From the NCBI RefSeq assembly GCF_000223375.1, contig NC_017384.1, positions 934,097 through 998,096 on the forward strand: DNA of 64,000 bases, in the 5' to 3' direction. This document shows, piece by piece, positions 35,698-46,739 of the stretch. The notes beneath the pieces were generated by a model. The model saw nothing but the letters and a program-made list of their open reading frames with translations, was not told the DNA's origin and did not search any database. Position 1 is the stretch's first letter, and the number at the start of each line of letters is the position of its first letter. The DNA is from Ketogulonicigenium vulgare WSH-001 (GTDB lineage Bacteria > Pseudomonadota > Alphaproteobacteria > Rhodobacterales > Rhodobacteraceae). The position numbers and the translations under genes are program-made.

Positions 35698-35714
35698 TCT
35701 ATAATTATAGATAA
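35695..35714 (+). promoter_or_regulatory. BioR operator 2, double box between bioR and bioY
   Basis: TAATCTATAATTATAGATAA is a near-perfect 20-bp palindrome made of two abutting BioR half-boxes, one exact (TTATAGATAA, 35705-35714) and one with a single change. It starts at the bioR stop codon and lies 85 bases before bioY, in promoter position. Confidence 0.75.
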
Positions 35715-35777
35715 TTTATCATTATCGCTTGTCGAATCTAGGATGCGATGCGTAGATCGCCTATCGATCAGATAAAA

Positions 35778-35787
35778 TTATCTACAA
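35778..35787 (+). promoter_or_regulatory. BioR operator 3 (near bioY start)
   Basis: TTATCTACAA differs from the BioR box at one base and lies 11 bases before the bioY ATG. Confidence 0.6.
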
Positions 35788-35798
35788 ATAGGTGCAAT

Positions 35799-36341
35799 AT
35801 GACGACATATACCCTGCCCTTCATCCACGAAAACGCGGCGCGCAAAATGCTGGCTGTCATCGGGGGCAGCCTGCTGCTGGCACTCTCGTCGTATATCGAG
35901 GTGCCGATGTTCCCGGTGCCGATCACGATGCAGACCTTTGCCGTGACGCTGATCGGCGCGCTGTATGGGGCGCGCCTTGGCGCGGCGACAGTGGCGGCGT
36001 GGCTGGTGCAGGGTGCGATGGGTCTGCCGGTGCTGGCGGGCGGCGCGGCGGGGCTGTTGCATTTCGCGGGGCCAACGGCGGGCTATCTCATCGCCTTTCC
36101 GCTGGCAGCGGCGCTGGTCGGCTGGCTTGTCGCGCGCGGCTGGAATGGTCAGCGGGCTCTGCTGGCCTTTGCCGCCATGCTGCTGGGGAATGCCGTCTGT
36201 CTGGTGGTCGGCGCGGCCTGGCTGTCGCTGATGATCGGCGTATCTGCTGCAGTCACCGGCGGTGTGCTGCCGTTCATCATCGGCGGCGTGCTGAAATCGG
36301 CGCTGGGTGCCGCTTGCCTTGGGCTGTTGGCGCGCAAGTGA
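35799..36341 (+). CDS. bioY: Biotin ECF transporter S component BioY
   Basis: This is the substrate-binding membrane subunit of the energy-coupling-factor biotin importer. The 180-residue protein has about six helices and the BioY core (VPMFPVPITMQTFAVTLIGALYGARLGA ... YLIAFPLAAALVGWL). ATG 35799 is used; the frame opens at 35748 but those codons run through an operator. No bioM/bioN genes are nearby; lone BioY proteins are known. Control by BioR is very likely. Confidence 0.93.
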   Translation: MTTYTLPFIHENAARKMLAVIGGSLLLALSSYIEVPMFPVPITMQTFAVTLIGALYGARLGAATVAAWLVQGAMGLPVLAGGAAGLLHFAGPTAGYLIAFPLAAALVGWLVARGWNGQRALLAFAAMLLGNAVCLVVGAAWLSLMIGVSAAVTGGVLPFIIGGVLKSALGAACLGLLARK

Positions 36342-36742
36342 CAGTTCTGATCCGGCCGCATCATTTGCTGTGCCTGCTGACCTTTGTCGGCAAAGGCTAT
36401 ACCCCCGCTTTCACGGCCAATATGGCCGTGATCGCCGGGCGGCTGGCGGGCGGCGAGGCTTTGCGCATCACGGATGGCCCTGATGACATCTGCGCACCCT
36501 ATATGGGTCATTGTCTGGAGGGCAGTATCGCGGCGCGTGATGCGGCGGCGGCGCGGGATGCGAGCGTGTTATTGGGTCTGCCGATTGAAGTGGGCGTGGA
36601 ACTCACGCTGACGCCTGCGCGTATCACAGTGCTGCGGGCGGCTTTCGCGCAGCACACCATCCGCACAGCCTGCGCCGCATGTGATTGGGCACAGCTTTGC
36701 ACCGGCATCGGCGCGGACGGCTACAAGCAAGCGGTGCTTTAA
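36338..36742 (+). CDS. DUF1284 family protein
   Basis: The 134-residue protein starts at a GTG that overlaps the bioY stop (GTGA), so it is translationally coupled. The N-terminus (RPHHLLCLLTFVGKGYTPAF) and C-terminus (TACAACDWAQLC) match DUF1284. Two histidines and several cysteines, including CAAC...C, suggest a metal or Fe-S site. The family often follows bioY in alphaproteobacteria. The function is unknown; a role in biotin uptake or use is an inference from context. Confidence 0.82.
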   Translation: MTVLIRPHHLLCLLTFVGKGYTPAFTANMAVIAGRLAGGEALRITDGPDDICAPYMGHCLEGSIAARDAAAARDASVLLGLPIEVGVELTLTPARITVLRAAFAQHTIRTACAACDWAQLCTGIGADGYKQAVL

Positions 36743-37736
36743 AGCCGCACCGGCGCGCCGCACCGAATACTTTCATCCGCCGCGATGCAGATCCGCAGCG
36801 CCATCAATACGCTGCGCTGATGCGCCGAGAGATCAAAATCCTCGGTGATCGCGCGGGCAAGGAAAGCGGCTTGCGCCGCGCACATGGCAGCGTGGTCGAT
36901 AGGGGGCATAAGGGTCACCTGATCGGGCGACAATCGCGCGCCGCCCGCGTCCAGCGCGGCGCTGCGGCGGGTCAGCACGCCGCCATCTTCCAGCGACACC
37001 GCGCCATTTGGCCCGACCACATCGCGCGCATATTTCGCGATATCCGAGAACATCGGCCCCCAGCCCGCCTCGTGCCAACCGACCGAGCCATCGGCGAATG
37101 TAATCTGGATATGGCTGTAATTATACATGCCATCCGGCAGGTGATCCGCCAGCCGCAGCCCCATGCCGCGCACTTCGACCGGGGCGGCATCGGTGATCTG
37201 GCACATGATATCCACGTAATGCACGCCCGCGTCCAAAATAGGCGAGGTCGTCTGCATCAGCGCCTGATGCTTGCGCCACAGATCGCCCTCGGACGGCTGA
37301 TTGAGGCTGATGCGGAACACGAATGGCCCGCCCATTTCGCGCGCGTCATGCACAAAGCGCTGCCAATGGGCGTGGTGTTGCAAGATATGGCCGATGACCA
37401 GCTTGCGCCCCGCTGCGCGGGCGGCGTCTATAACGCGGGCGGCCTCGGTCGCGGTGGTCGCCAGCGGCTTTTCGACGAAAACATCCGCCCCCGCCGCGAT
37501 GGATTTCAGCGCGTAATCGACATGGGTATCGGTATAGGTGCAGATCGACACCAGATCAGGCGCGGCGTCCAGCAACGCTTGATCCAAATCTGTCCAATGC
37601 GGCAGGTCAGCCAGATCGGGCGGCGGTGCGCTGCGGGTCACGATACCCGCGACATCATAGGCCGGATCGTCCTGATAGGCGCGCAGATGCGCGCGCCCCA
37701 TCAGACCCAGTCCGACAACCACCACCCGGATGGGCA

Positions 37737-37737
<1 letters not shown>
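36739..37737 (-). CDS. Gfo/Idh/MocA-family oxidoreductase
   Basis: The 332-residue NAD(P)-dependent dehydrogenase has a Rossmann start (VVVVGLGLMGRAHLRAY), the EKPLATTATEAARVIDAA lysine-proline motif near residue 95, and DAGVHYVDIM in the C-domain. Such enzymes oxidise sugars, inositols or sugar-like acids. It overlaps the ABC ATPase stop (TGATG), so it is in the operon led by the ROK repressor. Its end converges with DUF1284 (4-base overlap). The substrate is unknown. Confidence 0.88.
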
Positions 37738-39566
<1,829 letters not shown>

Positions 39567-39585
39567 GGTTTAGCTACTTTCTGGC

Positions 39586-41019
39586 TTATTCGGCGCGGGC
39601 CGAAGGGATCGCGCGCGGGCTGAAGTCAAAGCCCTTGTCGAAAGGATAGATCGGGCGCGAACGACGGGTATTCGTCAGACGCTCGATAAATTGGTCAACG
39701 GCGCCCGAGGACAAAACCATCAGGCTGGGGTTCGCGATGGGCGCAAGCTCGGGCGAGAGATAGCCCGATTTCACCGCGATGATCTTTGCCCCATGAGGGT
39801 CAAGGCCCAGCGAGGTGAAGTCAACGATATTGTGGAACGGACGGCGACGTGCGGTCACCACCAGATCAATACCGCCGATACGCAGCACGGCCTGACGGTC
39901 GAAAGCGACGTCGGTTTCAGCGATGAAAATTACCTCGAACGTGCCGGTAAAGCTGTCCGAGCTATTGTCCAGCCAACCGCCAACAGTCAGCTCCAGCGTC
40001 GCGCCCACGCCTGCCGCATAGGCCGCATCCGTCGCGGGACGGTCGGCGATGCCTGCGAAAATCACGCCAGTCGCGCCCTGCTTGACCAGCTCGGCCAGCA
40101 GTTCGGCGCGATCGCCGACGCCGCCGCCGGTGGGGTTGTCGCCCGACTCGGCCAGCACGGCAGGCTGGCTTGTCGCCGCGATGGCGGTTGCGACGCAGCT
40201 TTCAATCGTGCCGGTCTCGGGGCCGAATGCAAAGTCATCGCGGGCGTCCCAATAGGCCTGTGCCATCTGGGTTGCAGCCGCTTCTAGCGCGGCGCGGTCG
40301 GTGCCGGTCATAATGGCAGCGGCGGTTGCGCGCGGCTCGTCGGCCCAAACGTATCCCACGTTCAGCGAGGCATCCCAGATGCCTTCTGGCGCGTCAAGGC
40401 CCGGCAGCATGGCGTAAAGGCCAGCGGCAGGCTGATCGACGGTCGAGGTGCGCTCGCCCGGCAGCACGACGGGGATCGGCGCCCAGATGACATGCGGACG
40501 CTCGCCCGTTTCCAGCGCGCGCACCAGCATCGAGACGGAACGCTGCATCGTCTCGGTCACGTCGATATGCGGCGCGGTGCGATAGGTCGAATACATGTCC
40601 AACTGGTCGATGATGCGCTGGCTGAGGTTGCCATGCAGGTCATAGCTGGCCGAGATCGGAATATCGGGGCCAACCAGATCGCGCACGGACGAGATCCAGT
40701 CGCCTTCGGCATCTTCCATGCCTTCGACGAACATCGCGCCATGCATGGCCAGATAGACGCCGTCGACGGGCAGCGCAGCTTTGATGCCGGCCAGCAGCTC
40801 GGCCTTATAGCCCTCGTAAGTCGCGCGTTCCACCGGGCCGCCGGGGATGCAGCGCGCGTGGAAGGTCGGCACGAATTCGGCGTCATACTCTTTCAGGAAC
40901 GCGAAATAGGGTGCGTCCAGCATTTCTTGGCCGCGCTGCACCCGAAAGTTTTCGTCCCGAGACAGGACGGGGTTGTAGGTGCTGCACTCGATATGAATGC
41001 CACCGAAAACGATGCGCAT
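39586..41019 (-). CDS. M81-family (MlrC-like) metallopeptidase
   Basis: The 477-residue protein follows the M81/MlrC family: RIVFGGIHIECSTYNPVLSRDENF at the start, PGGPVERATYEGYKAELLAGIKAALPVDGVYLAMHGAM, then SYDLHGNLSQ with a likely zinc histidine, ESGDNPTGGGVGD, and SLGLDPHGAKIIAVKSG. MlrC degrades linearised microcystin; most members act on other small peptides or unknown amides. No signal peptide, so cytoplasmic. It lies between the ROK repressor and the fused ATPase in one transcript (gaps of 9 and 19 bases). Confidence 0.88.
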   Translation of the reverse strand: MRIVFGGIHIECSTYNPVLSRDENFRVQRGQEMLDAPYFAFLKEYDAEFVPTFHARCIPGGPVERATYEGYKAELLAGIKAALPVDGVYLAMHGAMFVEGMEDAEGDWISSVRDLVGPDIPISASYDLHGNLSQRIIDQLDMYSTYRTAPHIDVTETMQRSVSMLVRALETGERPHVIWAPIPVVLPGERTSTVDQPAAGLYAMLPGLDAPEGIWDASLNVGYVWADEPRATAAAIMTGTDRAALEAAATQMAQAYWDARDDFAFGPETGTIESCVATAIAATSQPAVLAESGDNPTGGGVGDRAELLAELVKQGATGVIFAGIADRPATDAAYAAGVGATLELTVGGWLDNSSDSFTGTFEVIFIAETDVAFDRQAVLRIGGIDLVVTARRRPFHNIVDFTSLGLDPHGAKIIAVKSGYLSPELAPIANPSLMVLSSGAVDQFIERLTNTRRSRPIYPFDKGFDFSPRAIPSARAE

Positions 41020-41028
41020 TTTACTCTC

Positions 41029-42180
41029 CTAGATGGATCCGTTCAGGAAGTTATGGGTGGCGACGGCTGCCGCGCTGGCGGCCCAGTCATCCTCGGTCAG
41101 ACGGCGCAGACGGATTGGCGTCTCGCCCGACAAAGATGGCAGGACATTGGCTTCGATGGTCTGGTGCATCACGGTCGAAAACAGGCCGCTAAAGGCCTGT
41201 TCCTGATGGGTTACCAGAACCAGTTGGGGGTCGTTCAACTGGATGATCTGCGCAATGGCAAGCCCAAGGGCACTGCCCGCGCGATGCAGGGTGCGGATCG
41301 CGACCTGACTGCCGGATGCGGCGATACGCTCGACATCGGCCAATGTGTCAGCGGCGATCCCCTCGGCCGCCATCGCCTCGCGGATGGCGATCATCGAGGC
41401 GACGGTATCAAGGCAGCCGATCTTGCCACAGCGGCAGGGATTGCCGCCCGTGTCGATGGTCATATGGGCGATCTCGCCCGCGCCGCCATGCGATCCGCGA
41501 TACAGGCGATCATGCACGAAATGCGCCGCGCCAATGCCGTTGCCGATCCAGATCAACGTATAGGAATGCAGATCGCGCGCCTCGCCAAACAGCTTGCGAC
41601 TGACGGCCAGCGCCTTGGCGTCGTTTTCGATATAGCACGGCAGGCCGGTGGCATCGCTGATCATCTGCGCCAGCGGCACATTACGCCATCCAAGCTGGGT
41701 CGAGCGCACGCAAACTGCCTGCTTCGAATCGATCAATCCTGACAGGCTGACACCAATTGCGGTCAGCGCCTGCGGAGTTATTTCACCAATTGCACAAAGT
41801 TTTGGCAGATTTTCAGCTAACGCCACGGCAAGTTGCTGCGGATCGCTGCTGCGGGGCATTTCAAGCTGCGCCAGGACCTGACCTTCAAGGTTCACCAGCA
41901 TCAACCGCGCGGGATCGGTCATCACCGAGAATCCGACGAAAAAAGCCGCCTCTGACGCAAGGTCGAGCAGCATCGAGGGGCGGCCTTGTTTTTGCACGGT
42001 ATCCGTCTCGCGCAGCAGGCCTGAATCCAGCAAATCCCTTGTAAAACCACTGATCGCAGCCTTGCTGAGGCCGGTCATCTGTACCAGCACTGCACGCGTC
42101 GTCGGGCCACCCGCGCTGATCAGGCGCAGGATCTGATAATGTGTCGACCCTAAGCTTGGCCCGAGGCTGGGATTGCGCAT
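41029..42180 (-). CDS. ROK-family transcriptional repressor
   Basis: The 383-residue protein has a winged helix (LRLISAGGPTTRAVLVQMTGLSKAAISGFTRDLLDSGLL) and a ROK domain with the zinc motif (CRCGKIGCLD near residue 255). NagC/XylR-type repressors bind TTAGTTnnnAACTAA-like sites, and one is present in the divergent promoter (42235-42257). The inducer is probably a sugar or amino sugar. ATG 42180 gives the full domain. Confidence 0.91.
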   Translation of the reverse strand: MRNPSLGPSLGSTHYQILRLISAGGPTTRAVLVQMTGLSKAAISGFTRDLLDSGLLRETDTVQKQGRPSMLLDLASEAAFFVGFSVMTDPARLMLVNLEGQVLAQLEMPRSSDPQQLAVALAENLPKLCAIGEITPQALTAIGVSLSGLIDSKQAVCVRSTQLGWRNVPLAQMISDATGLPCYIENDAKALAVSRKLFGEARDLHSYTLIWIGNGIGAAHFVHDRLYRGSHGGAGEIAHMTIDTGGNPCRCGKIGCLDTVASMIAIREAMAAEGIAADTLADVERIAASGSQVAIRTLHRAGSALGLAIAQIIQLNDPQLVLVTHQEQAFSGLFSTVMHQTIEANVLPSLSGETPIRLRRLTEDDWAASAAAVATHNFLNGSI

Positions 42181-42198
42181 TTGACCCCCTGTTTTGGG

Positions 42199-42227
42199 TT
42201 GACAGTAGGTCTACAAATTGGACTATG
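42199..42227 (+). promoter_or_regulatory. Promoter of the ROK-regulated import operon
   Basis: TTGACA (42199-42204) is followed after 17 bases by ACTATG (42222-42227), a weak -10. The position just upstream of the ROK operator fits a repressible start. Confidence 0.45.
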
Positions 42228-42234
42228 CAAGATA

Positions 42235-42257
42235 GTTAGTTCACCAAATAAACTAAC
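42235..42257 (+). promoter_or_regulatory. ROK-type operator
   Basis: GTTAGTT (42235-42241) and AACTAAC (42251-42257) are perfect inverted repeats around 9 bases. The TTAGTT/AACTAA arms are those of known XylR/ROK operators. It sits just after the promoter, in the divergent region next to the ROK gene. Confidence 0.75.
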
Positions 42258-42300
42258 AATAGATAATATGCTTCAAACTATGTCCAATCAGGAGGAAGAC

Positions 42301-43839
42301 ATGGCTGTTCTGTCCAACTGGCGCAAAGCGCTGTTGGCGACGGTTTTTACCGGCGCCGCTCTGGCATCTTCGGCGGTTCTCGCTGAAACGCTGAACGTGA
42401 TGCAAAGCGAAGGCCCCCGTTCGATGGATCCGGGTGACCAAAGCGCAACCTATACCAACGCCCTGCTGGCGCCGGTTTACGAAGGCCTGCTGGCCCGCAC
42501 GTCCGATCTGTCGCTGGCGCCTGCGCTGGCCACCGAATGGACCATCGACGAGACCGGCACGATCTATACGTTCAAGCTGCGCGAAGGCGTTGTCTTCCAT
42601 GACGACACCCCCTTCAACGCCGAAGCTGTCGTTTACAACTTTGAACGTCACCTGAGCACCGAGCGCGGTCTGGCCGCTTCGGGCCGTATCCGCACCATTT
42701 TGGCGGGTATCGAGGCGCTGGACGATTACACCGTCCAATTCACCCTCAAAAGCCCCTACCCGGCGTTCCTGAACATCCTGACCACCAATGGCGCGATGAT
42801 CGTCAGCCCGACCGCTGATGCGGCTGGCACGGTTGGCGCGTTCTCGGTCGGCACCGGCCCCTACGAGCTGGTCGAATACAAGTCGGGCGAATTCGTCGCA
42901 CAGACCAAATTCGACGGCTACTGGGGCGACAATGCCGCCAGCGTTGACGACATCCGCTGGACTTGGACGTCCGAGCCTTCGGTGCTGGCGATGGCGCTGC
43001 AAACTGGCGATGCAGATGTGATCAACCCCGCGCCTGCGGCTTTTGCACAAGTCATCCAGGCAAACCCCGATCTGAACCTGTCGGTCACCGACGGCTCGGC
43101 CGTGTTCTGGGTTGCGCTGAACACCGAATCCGAAGAGCTGAAAGACGTCCGCGTCCGTCAGGCCCTGAACTTTGCAACCGACCGCGACGGTCTGGTGCAG
43201 GCGATCACCAATGGCTATGCCGACCCGGCAAACTCGCCGCTCGCGCGCATTGCCGAAGGGTATAACCCTGACCTGAACCCCTATCCGCTGGATCTGGACA
43301 AAGCCCGCGAACTGCTGGCCGAGGCTGGCTTCCCGAACGGCTTCACCATGTCGGTCGTCGTGCAAGAGCAGGAATCGCGCATCGCCGAAGCGCTGCAAGC
43401 CATGTGGGCACAGGTCGGCGTGACGCTGGACGTGCGCCGTATGGAAAGCGGTGTCTGGTCGGCAGCCGCCTTTGCTGATGCGGCCCAAAAAGCAACCGAA
43501 GGCACCGATGCGGTCATCGCCTCGTGGTCGTCGGGCGTGAACGGCCCGGATCTGCAGTTCCGTCCGCTCTATCATTCGGCAAGCGCCGCGCCCACCAGCG
43601 CCAACCTCGGCTTCTACAACAACCCCGAGTTTGACCGCCTGCTGGACGAAGCCGCTGCAATGACCGACGAGACTGCGCGCAACGAAGTCTACGGCCAGCT
43701 GCAAGAGATCGTGAACGAAGACGCGCCGATGGTGCTGCTTTATGTTCTGAAGGATCTGGTCGGCTACCGCGACGGCGTTGAAGGCGTCTGGACTGTGCCG
43801 GGCGGCATGGTGCGCGTCGATACGGCAATCAAGAACTAA
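42301..43839 (+). CDS. Peptide-type ABC substrate-binding protein (ROK regulon)
   Basis: This is a periplasmic SBP_bac_5 receptor of 512 residues. Sec signal MAVLSNWRKALLATVFTGAALASSAVLA, then ETLNVMQSEGPRSMDPGDQSATYTNALLAPVYEGL. Family features: FKLREGVVFHDDTPFNAEAVVYNFERH and VRQALNFATDRDGLVQAI. ATG 42301 has AGGAGG upstream. Ligands in this family include di/oligopeptides, muropeptides, glutathione and some sugars; here unknown. Two hairpins follow, typical of a binding-protein transcript made in excess over the permeases. Confidence 0.92.
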   Translation: MAVLSNWRKALLATVFTGAALASSAVLAETLNVMQSEGPRSMDPGDQSATYTNALLAPVYEGLLARTSDLSLAPALATEWTIDETGTIYTFKLREGVVFHDDTPFNAEAVVYNFERHLSTERGLAASGRIRTILAGIEALDDYTVQFTLKSPYPAFLNILTTNGAMIVSPTADAAGTVGAFSVGTGPYELVEYKSGEFVAQTKFDGYWGDNAASVDDIRWTWTSEPSVLAMALQTGDADVINPAPAAFAQVIQANPDLNLSVTDGSAVFWVALNTESEELKDVRVRQALNFATDRDGLVQAITNGYADPANSPLARIAEGYNPDLNPYPLDLDKARELLAEAGFPNGFTMSVVVQEQESRIAEALQAMWAQVGVTLDVRRMESGVWSAAAFADAAQKATEGTDAVIASWSSGVNGPDLQFRPLYHSASAAPTSANLGFYNNPEFDRLLDEAAAMTDETARNEVYGQLQEIVNEDAPMVLLYVLKDLVGYRDGVEGVWTVPGGMVRVDTAIKN

Positions 43840-43851
43840 TCATCCACGGGA

Positions 43852-43945
43852 GCCGCGGTCCCCGCGGCCCCTATTTTGCTACCGTGCCGCGCATGTTGCG
43901 GCCCGGTTTTTGGAAATGACGAAGGGCCGCTGTTCAAGCGGCCCT
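43852..43945 (+). terminator. Two hairpins between the binding-protein and permease genes
   Basis: Stem 1, 43852-43858 with 43862-43868 (GCCGCGG/CCGCGGC, followed by CCCCTATTTTG). Stem 2, 43923-43930 with 43938-43945 (AGGGCCGC/GCGGCCCT). They probably stabilise the binding-protein mRNA or partly stop transcription before the permeases. Confidence 0.65.
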
Positions 43946-43966
43946 GACTTTAACAGGACGGAGCTG

Positions 43967-44887
43967 ATGCGCCGCTATATCATCCGCAAACTGATCTCTC
44001 TGCCGCTGATCCTGATCGGCGTGTCGATGCTGATCTTCGTCTCGATCCGCTTGCTGCCGGGCGAACCCGCCCGCGTGCTGGCCGGCCCCGAGGCCACGCA
44101 AGAGGCCGTCGATGCCATGACCGTGCGTCTGGGTCTGGATCGGTCGATCCCCGAGCAATATGCGACATTCGTCATCAACGCGCTGCAAGGCGATTTCGGC
44201 AATTCGATCCGTTCGTCCCTGCCCGTCTGGCAAGAAATTTCCGAACGCCTGCCCAATACCGTCATGCTGGCGATTGTGGCCTATGTGCTGGCCATCATCA
44301 TCGGCGTGCCTGCCGGTATGATCGGCGCGATCTGGCGGAACCGCGCACCCGATTATCTGGTGATGATCCTGGCGATTGCTGGTGCCTCGATGGCGAACTT
44401 TTGGCTGGCGCTGATGGCCATGAATTATTTCGCGGTGCAACTGAACTGGGTGCCGCTGATGGGGGCTGGCACCTGGCGCCATTACATCTTGCCCGCCGTG
44501 ACCTTGGCCGTGCTGCCGATGGCGGTGCTGGCGCGGATGACCCGCTCGTCCATGATCGAGGTTCTCAGCCAAGATTACATCCGCACCGCGCGCGCCAAAG
44601 GCCTTGATCCCCGCGCTGTCTATTGGAGCCACGCGCTGCGCAACGCCATGATCCCGATCGTCACGATCGTGGGCCTGAACTTTGGCGGTCTGATCGGTGG
44701 CGCTGTCGTGACCGAGACCGTGTTCAACTGGCCCGGGATTGGCCGCCTGATGGTCGATGCGGTGCGCAACCGCGACTATCCGGTGATCCAAGGCGTGACG
44801 ATGGTTGCAGTTTGCGCCGTTGTCTTCATCAACTTCCTTGCCGAAATGCTAATTGCGGCGCTTAACCCCCGCATCAGGTTCGAGTAA
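43967..44887 (+). CDS. Peptide-type ABC permease 1 (DppB-like)
   Basis: This is a 306-residue inner-membrane protein starting MRRYIIRKLISLPLILIGVSMLIFVSIRLLPGEPA, with six helices and the EAA motif (YIRTARAKGLDPRAVYWSHALRNAMIPIVTIVG). ATG 43967 has GGAG upstream; the longer open frame runs through the hairpins. Its stop overlaps the start of permease 2 (TAATG). Confidence 0.94.
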   Translation: MRRYIIRKLISLPLILIGVSMLIFVSIRLLPGEPARVLAGPEATQEAVDAMTVRLGLDRSIPEQYATFVINALQGDFGNSIRSSLPVWQEISERLPNTVMLAIVAYVLAIIIGVPAGMIGAIWRNRAPDYLVMILAIAGASMANFWLALMAMNYFAVQLNWVPLMGAGTWRHYILPAVTLAVLPMAVLARMTRSSMIEVLSQDYIRTARAKGLDPRAVYWSHALRNAMIPIVTIVGLNFGGLIGGAVVTETVFNWPGIGRLMVDAVRNRDYPVIQGVTMVAVCAVVFINFLAEMLIAALNPRIRFE

Positions 44888-45753
44888 TGACCGATACACA
44901 GACAACTCCCCCCGCACGTCGATCCAATCTGATGCGCGTCCTGCGCTGGTCGGGACGCAATGCGAATGTCGTCGTTGGCGGCGCTTTGGTGCTGCTGATC
45001 GTGCTGGTCGCGATCTTTGCGCCGCTGCTGACACCGCATGACCCCAGCGCGCAGAACCTGATGAATATGCTAAAAGGCCCCAGCCCGCAGCATCCGTTCG
45101 GCACCGATGACTTTGGCCGCGATATCTTTGCCCGCGTGGTTTACGGCGCGCGCCTGTCGCTGGCCGAGGTTGCGGTTTCGGTCGGCATTGCGACCATTGT
45201 CGGTGTGCCGCTGGGCATTATCGCCGGTATGGCGGGCAAGTGGATGGACGAGTTCATCATGTGGTTCATGGATGTGCTATTCGCCTTTCCCGGCATCGTG
45301 CTGGCCATTTTGGTCGTGTCGATCCTTGGCAGCTCGCTGTTCAATATGATGATCGCCATCGCGCTGTTTGCCATTCCGATCTATGCCCGCCTTGCGCGCA
45401 ACCTGACGCTGGGCCTGAAAAAGATGGAATTCATCGAGGCCGCACAAGCGCTGGGCGTGCCGCAGTGGCGCATTTTGGTGAACTATATCCTGCGCAACTC
45501 GATTGGTCCGATGATCGTGCAATCGACGCTGACGGCAGGCACGGTGATCTTGGCCGCTGCCTCGCTGTCGTTCCTTGGCCTTGGCGCGCAACCGCCACTG
45601 CCCGAATGGGGCGCGATGATGAGCAACGGACGCAATTACTTTGGCGTCAACATCTGGATGTCGCTGTTCCCCGGTATCGCAATCATGATAACTGTGTTGG
45701 GATTCAACATCTTGGGCGATGGCCTGCGCGATCTTTTGGACCCCCGTAAATGA
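44887..45753 (+). CDS. Peptide-type ABC permease 2 (DppC-like)
   Basis: The 288-residue protein has an OppC N-domain (LVAIFAPLLTPHDPSAQNL) and six helices, with HPFGTDDFGRDIFARVVYGARLSL and the EAA loop (EFIEAAQALGVPQWRILVNYILRNSIGPMIV). It pairs with DppB-like permease 1. Its stop overlaps the ROK kinase ATG. Confidence 0.94.
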   Translation: MTDTQTTPPARRSNLMRVLRWSGRNANVVVGGALVLLIVLVAIFAPLLTPHDPSAQNLMNMLKGPSPQHPFGTDDFGRDIFARVVYGARLSLAEVAVSVGIATIVGVPLGIIAGMAGKWMDEFIMWFMDVLFAFPGIVLAILVVSILGSSLFNMMIAIALFAIPIYARLARNLTLGLKKMEFIEAAQALGVPQWRILVNYILRNSIGPMIVQSTLTAGTVILAAASLSFLGLGAQPPLPEWGAMMSNGRNYFGVNIWMSLFPGIAIMITVLGFNILGDGLRDLLDPRK

Positions 45754-46739
45754 ATATGACTGTTTCTGCGCCCGACACCGCAACTGCCGCAAGTGCGCCT
45801 GTGCGCACCATTGCCTGGGGTGCCGATATTGGCGGCAGTTTCATCAAATTCGGGCGGATCTTTGGCGCCGGCGAAGTGGCGCTGATCGAACAGGTGCCAA
45901 CGCCCGTGGATAGCTGGGATGGTTTCGTCGCGGCGCTGGCGGGTCTGATCGCCCGTCACGGCGCGGCGGCGGATGCACTGCCGCTGGCGATTTCCGTGGC
46001 GGGTCTTTACGACACGCGTTCGGGCGCCATTACGGCGGCGAATATCCCCTGCTTTGACGGCCATGATGTGCCGGGCGAGCTGTCGGCGGGCCTTGGCTGC
46101 GATGTCGTCATCGCCAATGATGCCGACAGCTTTGCACTGGCCGAGGCGGTCGTTGGTGCTGGTCGCGGGCATGAGGTTGTGTTTGGCGCGATCCTTGGCA
46201 CGGGCGTTGGTGGCGGTCTGGTGATCGGTGGCCGCGTTGTGCAAGGCATGCGCGGCATCACCGGCGAATGGGGCCACGGCCCCATCGCGCCGCTGGCGGT
46301 CGAGGTGGATGGCGAGATGGTCGCTGTGCCGCAGTTCCCCTGCGGCTGCGGCCTAAAGGGTTGCCTTGACCCGATCGGCAGCGCGCGCGGGTTGGAGCGT
46401 CTGCACCAGCATTACACCGGCCGCGACGAGACCAGCTATCAGATCTTGGACGCGTGGGAGGCAGGGAATGCCGATGCCGCCCGCACCGTCGCGATCTGGG
46501 CGCAAGTTTTGGGCGGGCCGCTGGGCTTTGTGCTGAACACCTTGGGCGCCAGTATCGTGCCGGTGGGCGGCGGGCTTGCGAACCGTCCCGATCTGATCGC
46601 CGCGCTGGATCAGGTCGTGCGCAAAGGCACGCTGAACACATTCGAGGCGCCTGTGCTGGTCCCCGGCCAGCATCGCGGCAATGGTGGGCTGATCGGCGTC
46701 TCGGTTCTGGCGGAGCAGCATTTGTCGGGTGCGCGCTGA
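45750..46739 (+). CDS. ROK-family sugar kinase
   Basis: The 329-residue protein has the ATP-binding start (WGADIGGSFIKFGRI), the DTRSG and NDADSFALAEAV segments, GTGVGGGLVIGG and the zinc-binding cluster (CGCGLKGCLDPIGSARGLE). It lacks a DNA-binding helix, so it is a kinase, not a repressor. Family substrates are glucose, N-acetylglucosamine or N-acetylmannosamine. ATGA overlap with permease 2 and TGATG overlap with cutC make it part of the import operon, implying the imported compound contains or yields a sugar. Confidence 0.87.
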   Translation: MNMTVSAPDTATAASAPVRTIAWGADIGGSFIKFGRIFGAGEVALIEQVPTPVDSWDGFVAALAGLIARHGAAADALPLAISVAGLYDTRSGAITAANIPCFDGHDVPGELSAGLGCDVVIANDADSFALAEAVVGAGRGHEVVFGAILGTGVGGGLVIGGRVVQGMRGITGEWGHGPIAPLAVEVDGEMVAVPQFPCGCGLKGCLDPIGSARGLERLHQHYTGRDETSYQILDAWEAGNADAARTVAIWAQVLGGPLGFVLNTLGASIVPVGGGLANRPDLIAALDQVVRKGTLNTFEAPVLVPGQHRGNGGLIGVSVLAEQHLSGAR

